Source: Thiohalocapsa sp.
Lineage (GTDB): Bacteria; Pseudomonadota; Gammaproteobacteria; Chromatiales; Chromatiaceae
Direction: 5' to 3'
NCBI RefSeq assembly: GCF_022340605.1
Contig: NZ_JAJDNQ010000038.1
Span: 1-55,892 of the forward strand
Length of the DNA: 55,892 nucleotides
Under the pieces are notes generated by a model. It was given only the letters and a program-made list of their open reading frames with translations, was not told the origin of the DNA and did no database searches. Made by a program: the position numbers and the translations under genes. The number at the start of each line of letters is the position of its first letter. Position 1 is the first letter of the stretch. This document shows positions 27,201-35,139 of this stretch, one piece after another.

Positions 27201-29319
27201 CGAGACCTCCACCAACTACTTCCTCGTCACCAATGCCACCAACCTGGAAAAGCAGCTCGACAACGCCTTCTACGAGATTCTCGGCCTGGTGTCCTCCGCC
27301 TCGGCGGCCGCCACCAACTCCACGCTACTGCGTGACGACACCCTGGTCTACCAGGCACGCTTCGATCCGGATGACTGGAGTGGCGAGGTGCGCGCCGTGG
27401 AGGTGAATGCGGACGGCTCCCTGGGTGGGCTGCGATGGGAAACCAACGACCCCGACGAGTTTGCGAGCCCGTCCGACCGGCGCGTGTACAGCTTCAACGG
27501 CACGGCTGGCATCGAGCTGACCACGAGCAACTGGGACGATCTGTCGCTCGCACAGTGTGGTGGCTTGCTGGGGATGGACGTCCCGGCGGTGCTCGGCCTG
27601 CTCGGCATCCATGATCCGGCCGACGGCAGCTGTGCGGACCTCGATGAGCTGCACGATGTCGACACACGGCTCGCGCGCCAGCGGCTCGATTGGCTGCGTG
27701 GCGATCAGAGCGAGGAGCGAAGCGGTCTGCTGCGCACCCGCAAGCGTCTCCTCGGCGACATCGTGCACTCCGACCCCTTCCTGGTGGACAGCAAGGAGTA
27801 CGGCTTCGAGTCGCTTTCCCTCACCGGGCCGGAGTCGAGTTACGACGAGTTCCGCGCGAGCCTGCTGCCGCAAGGCGACGACGAGCCGGGGCGCCGTGCG
27901 GTGCTCTACGTGGGCGCCAACGACGGCATGCTGCACGGCTTCGATGCCACGAGCGGCGAGGAGGTGTTCAGCTACGTGCCGCAAGCGGCCTTCGAGCACA
28001 TCGCCGAGCTCACCGATCCCGACTACCACCATCGCTACTACGTGGACGGCTCGCCGCGCGCCGTGGACGCCTATATCCGGCTGGCCGACGGCGACAGGGC
28101 GTGGCGCACGGTGCTGGTGGGCACCACGGGCGCCGGGGCGCGGGCGGTGTTCGCGCTGGACGTGACCGACCCCGACAGCTTCGGTCCGGCGCAGGTGCTC
28201 TGGGAGCTGACCGACGACGAGCTGGGCTTCACGCTCGGCCAGGCCACCATCGCCCGGGTCGCGGCGGACGACCGCTGGGTCGTGCTGGTGGGCAACGGCT
28301 ACAACAGCGCCTCGGGTCGAGCGCAGCTCATCGTCGTGGATCTGAGCAGTGGCGCCATCCTCAAGCGCATCGACACCGGTGTCGGTGACGGCGTCCACCC
28401 CAACGGCCTCGCCAGCCCGACGCCCGTGGACGTGGACTACGATCGCATCACCGATTACGTCTACGCCGGTGACCTTCAGGGCAATGTGTGGAAGTTCGAC
28501 TTCACCGGCGCCAGCAGCGACGACTGGGGGATTGCCTACGCCGGCGCGCCACTGTTCACGGCCACGGATCAGGCGGGGCAGGCGCAGCCCATCACGCACC
28601 GCCCGGCGGTGGCGCGGCACCCACGGGGTGGGTTGCTGGTGCTGTTCGGCACCGGCAAGTTCTTCTCGGAAGATGACAACGTCGTCGATATGAGCACCCA
28701 AATCGAGAGCTTCTACGGCATCTGGGATCACGGCGTGCCCGTGGGTCCCCGGGCCACCGCGCTGGTGGAGCAGGAGATCCTCTACCAGGGCGCGTCCGGT
28801 GACAAAGACATCCGCGACGACGTGCGGGTCACCAGCAACGAGCCCATCGACTGGAACACCCAGGACGGCTGGTTCATCGACCTCAGCTTCGCCGGCGCGC
28901 GCGAGGGCGAGCGCGTCATCGACTCACCCATCATGCGCACCGACCGCATCGTGTTCACCACCTTGATCCCCAACAACGACCAGTGCTCGTCCGGCGGCAA
29001 CAGCTGGCTGATGGAGCTGGACTACATCAGCGGTGCCCGGCTGGCCTATTCGACGTTCGACCTGGACGATGACGAGCACTTCGACCTTGGCGATTTCGTC
29101 ACCCTGCGCGTGCCGTCGGAAACCGACCCGACCGCAACCGACGAGGTCACCATGGCCGTCTCGGGCATCTTCATCCCGGCCATCGCCAAGGCGCCGGCCT
29201 TCATCACCATCGGCTACAAGGACGTCAAGTACTCCAGCCTCTCCAGCGGACTGTTGCTCGACGTGGACAACCGCGCCGACCTCGGCGCCGGACGGCAGTC
29301 GTGGCGACAGCTGAGATGA
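24292..29319 (+). CDS. pilY1: Type IV pilus tip adhesin PilY1 with inserted PA14-like domain (cluster 2)
   Basis: A 1675-residue PilY1. The signal peptide ends near residue 38 (AAEA). The N-terminal domain carries DLNGDGVLDTTY (about residue 77) and GYWSGDFLNYLT, as in copy 1. Residues about 295-430 form an extra module with PA14 hallmarks: YYLTLFTGSITVENAGYYTF, then VDGDDAVDVAIDGDVV and HDLRFRHQEWGGGDQYYLRW. The rest resembles copy 1, with a C-terminal propeller from about residue 1150 (LLGDIVHSDPF, VLYVGANDGMLHGFD) and a PVDVDYDRITDYVYAGDLQGN calcium-site region. PA14 domains often bind glycans, so this copy may have distinct receptor specificity. It overlaps pilX and pilE by four bases each. 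Confidence 0.92.
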   Translation: MSAEGHVMCGPGQTRTTPVLAALVATLAALLPGTAAEAAVNIAREPLYLGGSAAPLNMLVLGRDHRLYYEAYNDASDLNGDGVLDTTYKPGEIDYFGYFDSHKCYRYSSRRGRFQPVSRSADKTCSGYWSGDFLNYLTTSRIDALRKVLYGGSRLIDDDDLVVLERSYIPQDAHSWGKEYQGIAQDGYDIRDYAPLDLPAPGTRHLFANTTLLKTGEMEPRLRVLTHSTYHIWEWVAIERPVAGSECEDTSGRRSCEDSGSTSCEIVPDLNLTQETYRITRTGWETGGSYPLDERDFDVLVAWNATGSNFCGSRPVSEVDGSGNPFAGVNRCTNDYYLTLFTGSITVENAGYYTFTVDGDDAVDVAIDGDVVAAWYGGHAQCSDTSCRCDDHTGEVFLLPGTHDLRFRHQEWGGGDQYYLRWWRYRPPSEMTDYFARVEVCDPAVGLESNCRIYPSGNYKPTGLLQKHGEDDQMLFGLISGSYTYPYNMQGGVVRKNMGSITDEIDLDTGAWSNTVGIIRTIDLMRIIDFNQDRNYEYNGGWLTSAPMSESWSQFPDWGNPIGEMMYEGVRYFAGKREPTSEFRPPDKKGMEKITLRDYIDKDTMKLPLPDWNDPLDEADSSTAWCSAGALLVISDIYPSYDTDAVPGSAFSSFSGDLSGLDCTAQANAIWAAEHGTVTRQHFIGQVGDDYDGAPSEKSVSGLGNIRGLAPEEPTKEGGYYSASVAKFAYENDLRADLQGKQNLNTVVVALASPLPKIEIPVGGTTVTVVPFAKSVDGGGYAIDHTRGQFQPTNTIVDFFVDTFANTDPDGSDADPEVNDGRPYVKFRINFEDVEQGADHDMDAIVVYELRANAENTLTVSLLSEYAAGSIEQHLGYVISGTTADGVYLEVRDEDTAASSDVAYFLDTPAGLAPGACTYLGPSACADALPLTATRTFTPSGVATGATLLESPLWYAAKYGTANAEDLAEGETSTNYFLVTNATNLEKQLDNAFYEILGLVSSASAAATNSTLLRDDTLVYQARFDPDDWSGEVRAVEVNADGSLGGLRWETNDPDEFASPSDRRVYSFNGTAGIELTTSNWDDLSLAQCGGLLGMDVPAVLGLLGIHDPADGSCADLDELHDVDTRLARQRLDWLRGDQSEERSGLLRTRKRLLGDIVHSDPFLVDSKEYGFESLSLTGPESSYDEFRASLLPQGDDEPGRRAVLYVGANDGMLHGFDATSGEEVFSYVPQAAFEHIAELTDPDYHHRYYVDGSPRAVDAYIRLADGDRAWRTVLVGTTGAGARAVFALDVTDPDSFGPAQVLWELTDDELGFTLGQATIARVAADDRWVVLVGNGYNSASGRAQLIVVDLSSGAILKRIDTGVGDGVHPNGLASPTPVDVDYDRITDYVYAGDLQGNVWKFDFTGASSDDWGIAYAGAPLFTATDQAGQAQPITHRPAVARHPRGGLLVLFGTGKFFSEDDNVVDMSTQIESFYGIWDHGVPVGPRATALVEQEILYQGASGDKDIRDDVRVTSNEPIDWNTQDGWFIDLSFAGAREGERVIDSPIMRTDRIVFTTLIPNNDQCSSGGNSWLMELDYISGARLAYSTFDLDDDEHFDLGDFVTLRVPSETDPTATDEVTMAVSGIFIPAIAKAPAFITIGYKDVKYSSLSSGLLLDVDNRADLGAGRQSWRQLR

Positions 29320-29825
29320 TGCGCAACAGACCTGCATCGGCTGCCGTGGGCGCCGCATCCCCGTGGCGACACCCCGGCAGGCCCGGGCCGACAACGGCAA
29401 CCGGCGTCACCCTCATCGAGTTGCTCGTCGTGATAGCCATCGTCGCCATCCTGACGGCGGTGGCCTATCCATCCTATCAGGACTACCTGGCGCGCGGCTG
29501 GCGCACCCAGGCCATTGCCTGCCTGGAGGAGATTGCCCAGGGCATGGAGCGGCGCTTCACCGCGGCCATGAGCTACGCGGGTACCGACCCACCGCCGAAC
29601 TCCTGCGCCATCGGCGGCGATCCGGCCTGGGTGATGCTGGACGAGGACCTGGCGCGCCGCTACAGCCTTGGCTTCGCAGTCGATCCTGCGGCGGATGCGT
29701 TCAGGGTGCAGGCAGTCCCCATCGACCGTCAGGCTGAGCTCGACGCCCGTTGCGGAACCTTGACGCTGGACCAGGCGGGCCGGCGGAGCGTGAGCGGCGG
29801 CACGAACGTGGACGACTGCTGGTGA
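29316..29825 (+). CDS. pilE: Type IV minor pilin PilE (cluster 2)
   Basis: A 169-residue PilE-type prepilin. The leader ends ATG(Gly), then VTLIELLVVIAIVAILTAVA and YPSYQDYLARGWRTQAIACLEEIAQGMERRF. A pair of cysteines near the C-terminus (RCGTL, DDCW) probably forms the D-region disulfide. The ATG at 29316 overlaps the pilY1 stop (ATGA); an ATG at 29319 is equally possible. It closes the cluster 2 operon and is followed by two strong hairpin repeats. It lacks the acidic loop of the cluster 1 PilE. Confidence 0.88.
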   Translation: MMRNRPASAAVGAASPWRHPGRPGPTTATGVTLIELLVVIAIVAILTAVAYPSYQDYLARGWRTQAIACLEEIAQGMERRFTAAMSYAGTDPPPNSCAIGGDPAWVMLDEDLARRYSLGFAVDPAADAFRVQAVPIDRQAELDARCGTLTLDQAGRRSVSGGTNVDDCW

Positions 29826-29841
29826 AGGCGTAGCAGCTCTT

Positions 29842-29964
29842 GTGGGAGCGGCACGCTCGGTGCCGCGACCGGCGGCAGAGCGGTACACCACGCCCCTAGC
29901 AACCGCCAAGCGGCAGGCAACCTCCCAGCCGTCGTCGCGCCACAAAAGGCAGTGGCGCTCCCAC
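29842..29964. repeat. Composite REP-like element, near-copy of 9550-9699
   Basis: GTGGGAGCGGCACGCTCGG at 29842 and inverted GGCAGTGGCGCTCCCAC ending at 29964 enclose an interior shared almost base for base with the element at 9550-9699. Conservation of the interior as well as the arms indicates that the whole unit moves or is duplicated as one piece. Confidence 0.85.
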
Positions 29965-29999
29965 GCCGGCGCGCCCGGAGCAGCCGTTATGGGAGGCCG

Positions 30000-30051
30000 G
30001 GTTAGCGCAGCGTAACCCGACGATGGGCGTCGGGTTACGCGATTGCTAACC
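30000..30051. repeat. Long hairpin repeat downstream of pilE and the pentaheme cytochrome
   Basis: GGTTAGC at 30000 pairs with GCTAACC ending 30051, and inside these CGTAACCCGAC pairs with GTCGGGTTACG around a GATGGGC loop. It lies between convergent pilE and the pentaheme gene and may serve as a bidirectional terminator, although no T-run follows. Confidence 0.7.
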
Positions 30052-30117
30052 TGATCTCGGCGTTGAACCGTGACGGTGTCGCCTTGGAGGCCGATACTCC
30101 GGCCGACGCTCCGGGCA

Positions 30118-31443
30118 CTAGTCGGCGGCGCTGACCGGCTGCTCCGACACGGCGATGAGCGCGGGCTCTTTTACGTCGTCGGGCAGATGGCTGAACTTCT
30201 GCACCAGGCCCGGCCACAGCAGGTTGTAGTACAACTCCCCGCGCACCAGCGCGACGCCCTGCGCCGGGATCTCGTATTCCAGCGTACGCGCCTCGTGGGG
30301 CTTGAGGCGCGTGTCGGCACCGGCTTTGGTGGCCGTAGGTGGCGGTGCGGGCATGCCCTGGTCATCCTCCAGCGCGTAGCTCAGGTACGCCTGCGGGTCT
30401 TCCTTGGCGGGATGGCCGTCGGCGTTCTGCCAGACCGGCTCGCCGTTCGCGTCGTAGGCGGTGAGCTTGACGTAGATGTTGCGGAAGGGTGCCCCCGTGG
30501 GCATGGCGTGCGGCTGCTGGTTCTTGATGTAGACGCTGGTCTTGAGCACGTCGCCGTCCGGGACGGTATCGACGTCGAACACCACGGAGCGCTTCAGCAT
30601 GGCATGGTCGTGACCGCCGCCCATGCTGTGATCGGCAAGGCCGCCGTTGACGGGCATGTGGCAGGACAGGCAGTTCACGTTGGTCTTGCTGTCGATGTAC
30701 TCGTTGCCGGTCTGGCACAGGGGCACGCCGTGCGGATTGTCGCGCTGGTCGTGGCAGCCCATGCAGGCGTCCGAGGTCTTCATCAACCGCGGGTTGCCCT
30801 CCATCGGCAGGGCCGGGATCTCCTTACCTTCGTACTCCACCGGCTCGCCCAGGTGCGGGTTTGGCTTCTGCGACTCCTCGCCGCCGACGCCGACGCCGCC
30901 GAACAAGTCGTCGCTGGCGGAGGCAAGCTGTGCCAGCCCATTGTTGATGCCCGCCGGCGCCTGGATGGTATCGGCGACCTCGTAGGCCTTGAGGCCCAGG
31001 CGCAGCTTGCCGTCGTCACCCTTGATGCCCTTGTACGCCTTCAGCGTGTGGCAGGCGACGCAGTTGACGCCCTCGCTGTAGGCGGCCATGGCGTCGAGCT
31101 TCGTGGTCTCGTCCTTGGCGGCGTTGGGGGCGTGACACTGCAGGCAGACCGGGTATTTGCCGGAGGCCTGGTGCTTGACGCCTTCCGCGGTGGGGTCACC
31201 CGCGACCTTCTTGTAGAAGGTGGCGTGGATGGGGTCCGCGAGTGCTGTGCTGCTGGAATGCATCGAGCCCTGCCACTGCTTGTAGATCTCCTGATGGCAG
31301 TTGGCGCAAACCTCCGAGGACACGTGGTGGATGGACGCATCGGCCTGCGCGGCGATGCTGGGGCTGACACCGGTGAGACAGCCGAGGGCGATGGCCGCGA
31401 GGCCGACGATGGGTTTGGCGAGCAGTTTCACGATCTCCTCCAT
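30118..31443 (-). CDS. Exported pentaheme c-type cytochrome (cytochrome c554-like)
   Basis: A 441-residue periplasmic multiheme cytochrome. Signal peptide residues are about 1-32 (IVGLAAIALGCLTGVSPSIAA). Five CXXCH sites are visible: CANCH (Cys46), CLQCH (100), CVACH (128), CMGCH (227) and CLSCH (258). The first three are spaced as in cytochrome c554-family domains (EVCANCHQEIYKQWQGSMH). The C-terminal third is haem-free and beta-rich. The start at 31443 gives a clean signal peptide; the frame reaches 31527. It diverges from the octaheme and NapC genes, so it may pass electrons to or from them. Confidence 0.8.
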   Translation of the reverse strand: MEEIVKLLAKPIVGLAAIALGCLTGVSPSIAAQADASIHHVSSEVCANCHQEIYKQWQGSMHSSSTALADPIHATFYKKVAGDPTAEGVKHQASGKYPVCLQCHAPNAAKDETTKLDAMAAYSEGVNCVACHTLKAYKGIKGDDGKLRLGLKAYEVADTIQAPAGINNGLAQLASASDDLFGGVGVGGEESQKPNPHLGEPVEYEGKEIPALPMEGNPRLMKTSDACMGCHDQRDNPHGVPLCQTGNEYIDSKTNVNCLSCHMPVNGGLADHSMGGGHDHAMLKRSVVFDVDTVPDGDVLKTSVYIKNQQPHAMPTGAPFRNIYVKLTAYDANGEPVWQNADGHPAKEDPQAYLSYALEDDQGMPAPPPTATKAGADTRLKPHEARTLEYEIPAQGVALVRGELYYNLLWPGLVQKFSHLPDDVKEPALIAVSEQPVSAAD

Positions 31444-31603
31444 TTGCTTGTTTTGACACGGCTGAAGGCGGCGCCATTGTTTCCAGATTGACCGGAGCAT
31501 CACATGCGCACCGTCAATGTTGTTCATTGCCGGCCATGGAGGTTCTTGCTGTAATCCGCAACCGCGGCGCAGAGTGCAATGATCCGATTGCGTTGCCTGC
31601 GCT

Positions 31604-31619
31604 TTAATTGCTCAATTAA
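31604..31619. promoter_or_regulatory. AT-rich palindrome between divergent multiheme cytochrome genes
   Basis: TTAATTG and CAATTAA separated by CT form a perfect dyad within the most AT-rich stretch of this intergenic region (31600-31630). It resembles but does not match the FNR/Dnr consensus (TTGAT-N4-ATCAA). It is a plausible operator for one or both cytochrome genes. Confidence 0.45.
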
Positions 31620-31692
31620 TTAAATAAGAAAACGCTGATGCGCACCGCGGGTGATCGGCCAAGTCGACCGTAAGCAACAGGCAGTGCATGCG

Positions 31693-33276
31693 ATGAATCC
31701 AACCAGACACGGGTCGCGCGCGCGGCCGCCTCGGCGCCGGCAGCACCGGCGGGTGTTGCCGACCTGCGTGCTCTCGCTCGCGATGGCCCTAACGGCCGCT
31801 GGGCCAGCCGCGGCGGCCAAGGTCAAGCTGGACCCGGGCGAGTGGGGGCACCCCGCGGGCGCAGACTGCGTGAGCTGCCACGAGAAGGCCTCGCCGGGCA
31901 TCGCCCGCCAATGGCACGAGAGCGCGCACGCCGCGGCCGGCGTCAACTGCATGGACTGCCACCAGGCGGACGCCGCTGACGTGGATGCCATCGAGCACGA
32001 GGGGCAGGTGATCGCCACCATCGTCTCGCCGAAGGACTGCGGGCGCTGCCACGGGCAGGAGTACCGGGAGCAGGAGGGCTCCGTGCACGCAGAGGCCTAC
32101 GCCATCATCGAGGCGCGCGTTCCGGCGTTGGCGCATCAGCTCACCGGCCCGGAGATGCAGGCCGCCGGCTGCGATCAGTGCCACGGCTCGCAGGTGAGGG
32201 TTCGCGGCGACGGCACCCTGGACCCGGCCACTTGGCCCAACTCCGGCATCGGCCGCATCAACCCGGACGGCTCCAAGGGGAGCTGCTCGTCCTGCCACGG
32301 CCGCCACGCCTTCTCCAAGGCCCAGGCGCGCGAGCCCGACGCCTGTGTGCGCTGCCACTCGGGGCCGGACTCCCCGGACAAGGAGGTCTTCGAGGCGTCC
32401 AAGCACGGCATGCTCTACGCCGCGCAGCGTGACGCCATGAACCTGGGTGCCGACACCTGGGTGGCGGGCAAGGACTACACCGCCGCGCCCACCTGCGTCA
32501 CCTGCCACATGGGCGCGGCCGGCAAGGTGCCGGCCACGCATGACGTTGGCCTGCGCAACGCCTGGAGCCTGAACACGCCCATCTCCGAGCGCCAGTACCT
32601 GGTGGTGCTGGACGACGGCGCGAAGCTGGAACTGCCCGCCGACGCCAAGCCGCCCAAGCGCGGCACCGAGCTCGCCAAGGCCGACGGGAGCACCGCCAAG
32701 GTCAAGGTGGTCGCGACGCCGGAGCGCCGGCGGCTGGTGATGTCCACGGTTTGCCTGGAGTGTCACTCCAAGACCATGATCCAGGGCTTCATGAACCAGT
32801 TCGACGACGTGGTGGAGCTCTACAACCGCAAGTTCGGCGCACCGGCGGCGGCCATCATGGCGGGCCTCTACGACGCCGGGAAGCTGACGCCATTGCCCTT
32901 CGACGAGCCGGTGGAATTCAGCTACTGGGAGCTGTGGCACGACGAGGGCGCCCGCGCCCGCCACGGCGCCGCCATGGCGAGCCCGAATCATGCCTGGTGG
33001 GACGGTATGTACCTGGTGGGGCGCAACTTCTACAGCCAATTCCTGCCGCAGGCGCGCGCCGCGGCCGGCGCGCAAGCGGCCGCGCTAGTGGACGTGCACA
33101 TCGATGACGCCGCCGACCATGCCTGGCGTGCCGAGACGCAGCAGGGCAACCCGATCCTGGGCTGGATACCGCCAGCGCCGGAGCTCGCGCCGTCGGTGCC
33201 CAATGCGCCTGGCACCGATGCCGCCGCTGCCACATCGTCACCCGGCGAATCCATCGCGGAGGAGGGCGGCGAATGA
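31693..33276 (+). CDS. Octaheme hydroxylamine oxidoreductase-like cytochrome c
   Basis: A 527-residue exported octaheme cytochrome of the HAO family. An arginine-rich leader and hydrophobic core end at AAAA near residue 35. Eight CXXCH sites are present at Cys59, 86, 116, 160, 198, 218, 268 and 354; the sequence after CLECH (FDDVVELYNRKFG, FSYWELWHDEGARARHGAAM, NHAWWDGMYLVGRNFY) is HAO-like. Family members oxidise hydroxylamine or hydrazine, or reduce nitrite. The gene overlaps a NapC-type gene, an arrangement reported for reductive HAO homologues. Whether the crosslinking tyrosine of oxidative HAO is present needs an alignment. The start is the ATG at 31693. Confidence 0.85.
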   Translation: MNPTRHGSRARPPRRRQHRRVLPTCVLSLAMALTAAGPAAAAKVKLDPGEWGHPAGADCVSCHEKASPGIARQWHESAHAAAGVNCMDCHQADAADVDAIEHEGQVIATIVSPKDCGRCHGQEYREQEGSVHAEAYAIIEARVPALAHQLTGPEMQAAGCDQCHGSQVRVRGDGTLDPATWPNSGIGRINPDGSKGSCSSCHGRHAFSKAQAREPDACVRCHSGPDSPDKEVFEASKHGMLYAAQRDAMNLGADTWVAGKDYTAAPTCVTCHMGAAGKVPATHDVGLRNAWSLNTPISERQYLVVLDDGAKLELPADAKPPKRGTELAKADGSTAKVKVVATPERRRLVMSTVCLECHSKTMIQGFMNQFDDVVELYNRKFGAPAAAIMAGLYDAGKLTPLPFDEPVEFSYWELWHDEGARARHGAAMASPNHAWWDGMYLVGRNFYSQFLPQARAAAGAQAAALVDVHIDDAADHAWRAETQQGNPILGWIPPAPELAPSVPNAPGTDAAAATSSPGESIAEEGGE

Positions 33277-33980
33277 TCAGGCTGGAGCCGCCGGTCTTCA
33301 TCACCCGCCATGTGCTGTTCGCGTTGGTGGCGGGCGGCGTCGGCGGCGTGGTGTTCATGTTCTTTTTGCTGGAATTCGACCGCTACACCAGCTCCAATGC
33401 CTTCTGCACCACCTGTCATTCCATGACCTATGCCGACACGGCGTATCGGCAGTCCGCCCACTACAACTCCGCCTCCGGTGTGCGCGCCACCTGCGGCGAC
33501 TGCCACGTCTCCGAGGGCATCATCATGGCCACTTACGACCACGCCGTCGGCACCAAAGACCTCGTCAAGCAGCTCTTCGGCGCCGATTACGATGATCCGG
33601 CGGTGAACCTGCTGCATCTGCCCAAGGCCGCGTTCAACGCCCGCGAGTGGTTCCGCCGACGCGACTCCGCCACCTGCAAGCGCTGCCACACGCTGGAAGC
33701 GATCCAGGGCACCCGCGCGAACACCGCCGCCATCCACCAGGAAGAGACCGCGGGCAAGACCTGCATCGATTGCCACATGAATCTTGTGCACCGCAAGGTG
33801 CCGAGCGAGCAGACCTTCAAGCGCGAGGCCTGGAACACCATGGTGGAGGAGGAACTTGGCCTCGCGCCAGGCACGGCGGCCCGCCTGCTGGCCGGTGAGG
33901 CAATGCCCGAGCCGCGGACAGAGCCAGCGCCGGCGACCCAGCTCGCCGAAGAGCCAGTTGCGGGCAGCAGCGGCAACTAG
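33273..33980 (+). CDS. NapC/NirT-type tetraheme quinol dehydrogenase
   Basis: A 235-residue membrane-anchored tetraheme cytochrome. One transmembrane helix (residues about 13-33, LFALVAGGVGGVVFMFFLLE) is followed by four CXXCH motifs: CTTCH (Cys45), CGDCH (74), CKRCH (135) and CIDCH (164). Typical NapC/CycX spacing and FCTTCHSMT and ATCGDCHVSEG signatures are seen. The C-terminal 40 residues form a proline/alanine-rich tail. Its ATG overlaps the octaheme stop by four bases, so the two should be made together; the likely role is linking the quinol pool to the octaheme enzyme. Confidence 0.88.
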   Translation: MIRLEPPVFITRHVLFALVAGGVGGVVFMFFLLEFDRYTSSNAFCTTCHSMTYADTAYRQSAHYNSASGVRATCGDCHVSEGIIMATYDHAVGTKDLVKQLFGADYDDPAVNLLHLPKAAFNAREWFRRRDSATCKRCHTLEAIQGTRANTAAIHQEETAGKTCIDCHMNLVHRKVPSEQTFKREAWNTMVEEELGLAPGTAARLLAGEAMPEPRTEPAPATQLAEEPVAGSSGN

Positions 33981-34122
33981 TGCGGCCTGATTTTTCTGTC
34001 GTCGGTCGGTGGTGGAACCGCTGCGAGACTGCGGAAGTATTCGGTACGCTCCGCTCATTTTCGGCGTCGCGAGCAATACTTTCACCGTCTCGAAGCGCAT
34101 CCGCCATCCCAGCTGGGCGGCA

Positions 34123-34522
34123 TCAAGCCTCCGATTCCACCTCGAATCCCACCACCGTGCGCTGCTCGCGGCTGAACTCGACGCCGATCAGGTGAATCGG
34201 CCGGTCCTCGCCGCGGTAGCGGGCGGCGTAGTCTTTCTCCTTGAGCTGTTGCAGCGCGCGCCCTTCGGGGGCCAGCTCGACCACCTTGAATTCGAACAGA
34301 CAGACCTGGCCGTTGAAGCGCAGCGCCGCCGTTTCGAACCACCAGGGGCGGAACTGGCGCTTCTGGAACAGCAGCAGCACGTCGCAGGGGTTGTAGACCG
34401 ACTCGCCGGTCCAGTTGTAGCCGTTGTACCAGTCCGGTTTTGTCGACGTAGTAGTACCCGCCCTCGCGGATCTTGCGGAAGGTCTGGATGCCGATGGACA
34501 GCTTCTTGCGTGCGGAGGACAT
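34123..34522 (-). pseudogene. Decayed AAA-ATPase-like / PD-(D/E)XK nuclease-superfamily gene
   Basis: Two pieces of one protein lie in different frames. The first 31 residues from the ATG at 34522 (KLSIGIQTFRKIREGGYYYV, then DKTGL) match the start of the AAA-ATPase-like family. Near 34430-34437 the reading frame switches to DWYNGYNWTGESVYN, which in intact homologues lies hundreds of residues later, and continues with the C-terminal PD-(D/E)XK-like part (LFEFKVVEL, LQQLKEKDYAARYR, IHLIGVEFSREQR) to 34123. An internal deletion plus frameshift has removed the ATPase core. Intact relatives are about 500 residues. Confidence 0.8.
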
Positions 34523-34618
34523 GGATGCGTCGGGCCTTGCCGGGAATCACTCGGGAGTCTAGCGCCTCGTTGGCGCGCGTGGTGAGGCCGCCGCCATCAA
34601 GCCGGCGGCGGCCGGCCT

Positions 34619-34685
34619 GTGGGAGCGCCGTCTTCGGCGCGAGGTGCGGGTGCGCGGATGTTCGCGGCGGGGACGCCGCTCCCAC
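34619..34685. repeat. REP-like inverted pair
   Basis: GTGGGAGCGCCGTCTTCGGC at 34619 and inverted GGGACGCCGCTCCCAC ending at 34685, the same family as at 50288-50346 and 52985-53090. It lies between the pseudogene and vapC. Confidence 0.8.
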
Positions 34686-34734
34686 GGGGGTGTGCGGCTG
34701 TTGAGAGTGGTTTCGATACTGCCGCATGGATGCA

Positions 34735-35127
34735 CTAGATCAATTGCACCCGCCCCGACGCCGGCGGCGCGCCCGCAAAGCGCTCGTCCCGCGTCCAGAC
34801 GGGGCAATCCAGCGCGTCCGCCAGGGCGAGGTAGGTGGCGTCGTAGGCAGTGAGGTTGTCGCGGTAGTCCCAGATGCGCGGCAGCAGCAGGGTGTGCGGG
34901 TAGCGCTCGATAGGCAGGTCGGCCAGGTCTTCCAGCGCCGCGCGGCCGCGCGCGGGTGTCATGTCCGTGGTGCGCACGTAACGGCGCAGCGTTTGCGCCA
35001 CCTCCACGTCCAGCAGCTGCGGGGCGGCCAAGATCCGCGCCGGGTCGAGCAGACGCGCTGTGAGTGCCGCGGCATCGTCCCCCTGCAGCAGTAAATCCAG
35101 GATCACCGAGGCGTCCACCACTACCAT
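34735..35127 (-). CDS. vapC: PIN-domain toxin (VapC-like)
   Basis: A 130-residue PIN-domain ribonuclease, the toxin half of a type II toxin-antitoxin pair. Acidic metal-binding residues are all present: Asp5 (VVVDASVILDLL), Glu42 (LLDVEVAQTL), Asp96 (YDATYLALA) and Asp114 (VWTRDERFA). Length is typical for VapC. It follows the antitoxin by 12 bp on the same strand. VapC enzymes cleave tRNA or rRNA; the target here cannot be read from sequence. Confidence 0.88.
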   Translation of the reverse strand: MVVVDASVILDLLLQGDDAAALTARLLDPARILAAPQLLDVEVAQTLRRYVRTTDMTPARGRAALEDLADLPIERYPHTLLLPRIWDYRDNLTAYDATYLALADALDCPVWTRDERFAGAPPASGRVQLI

Positions 35128-35139
35128 GATCGGCGCCGC

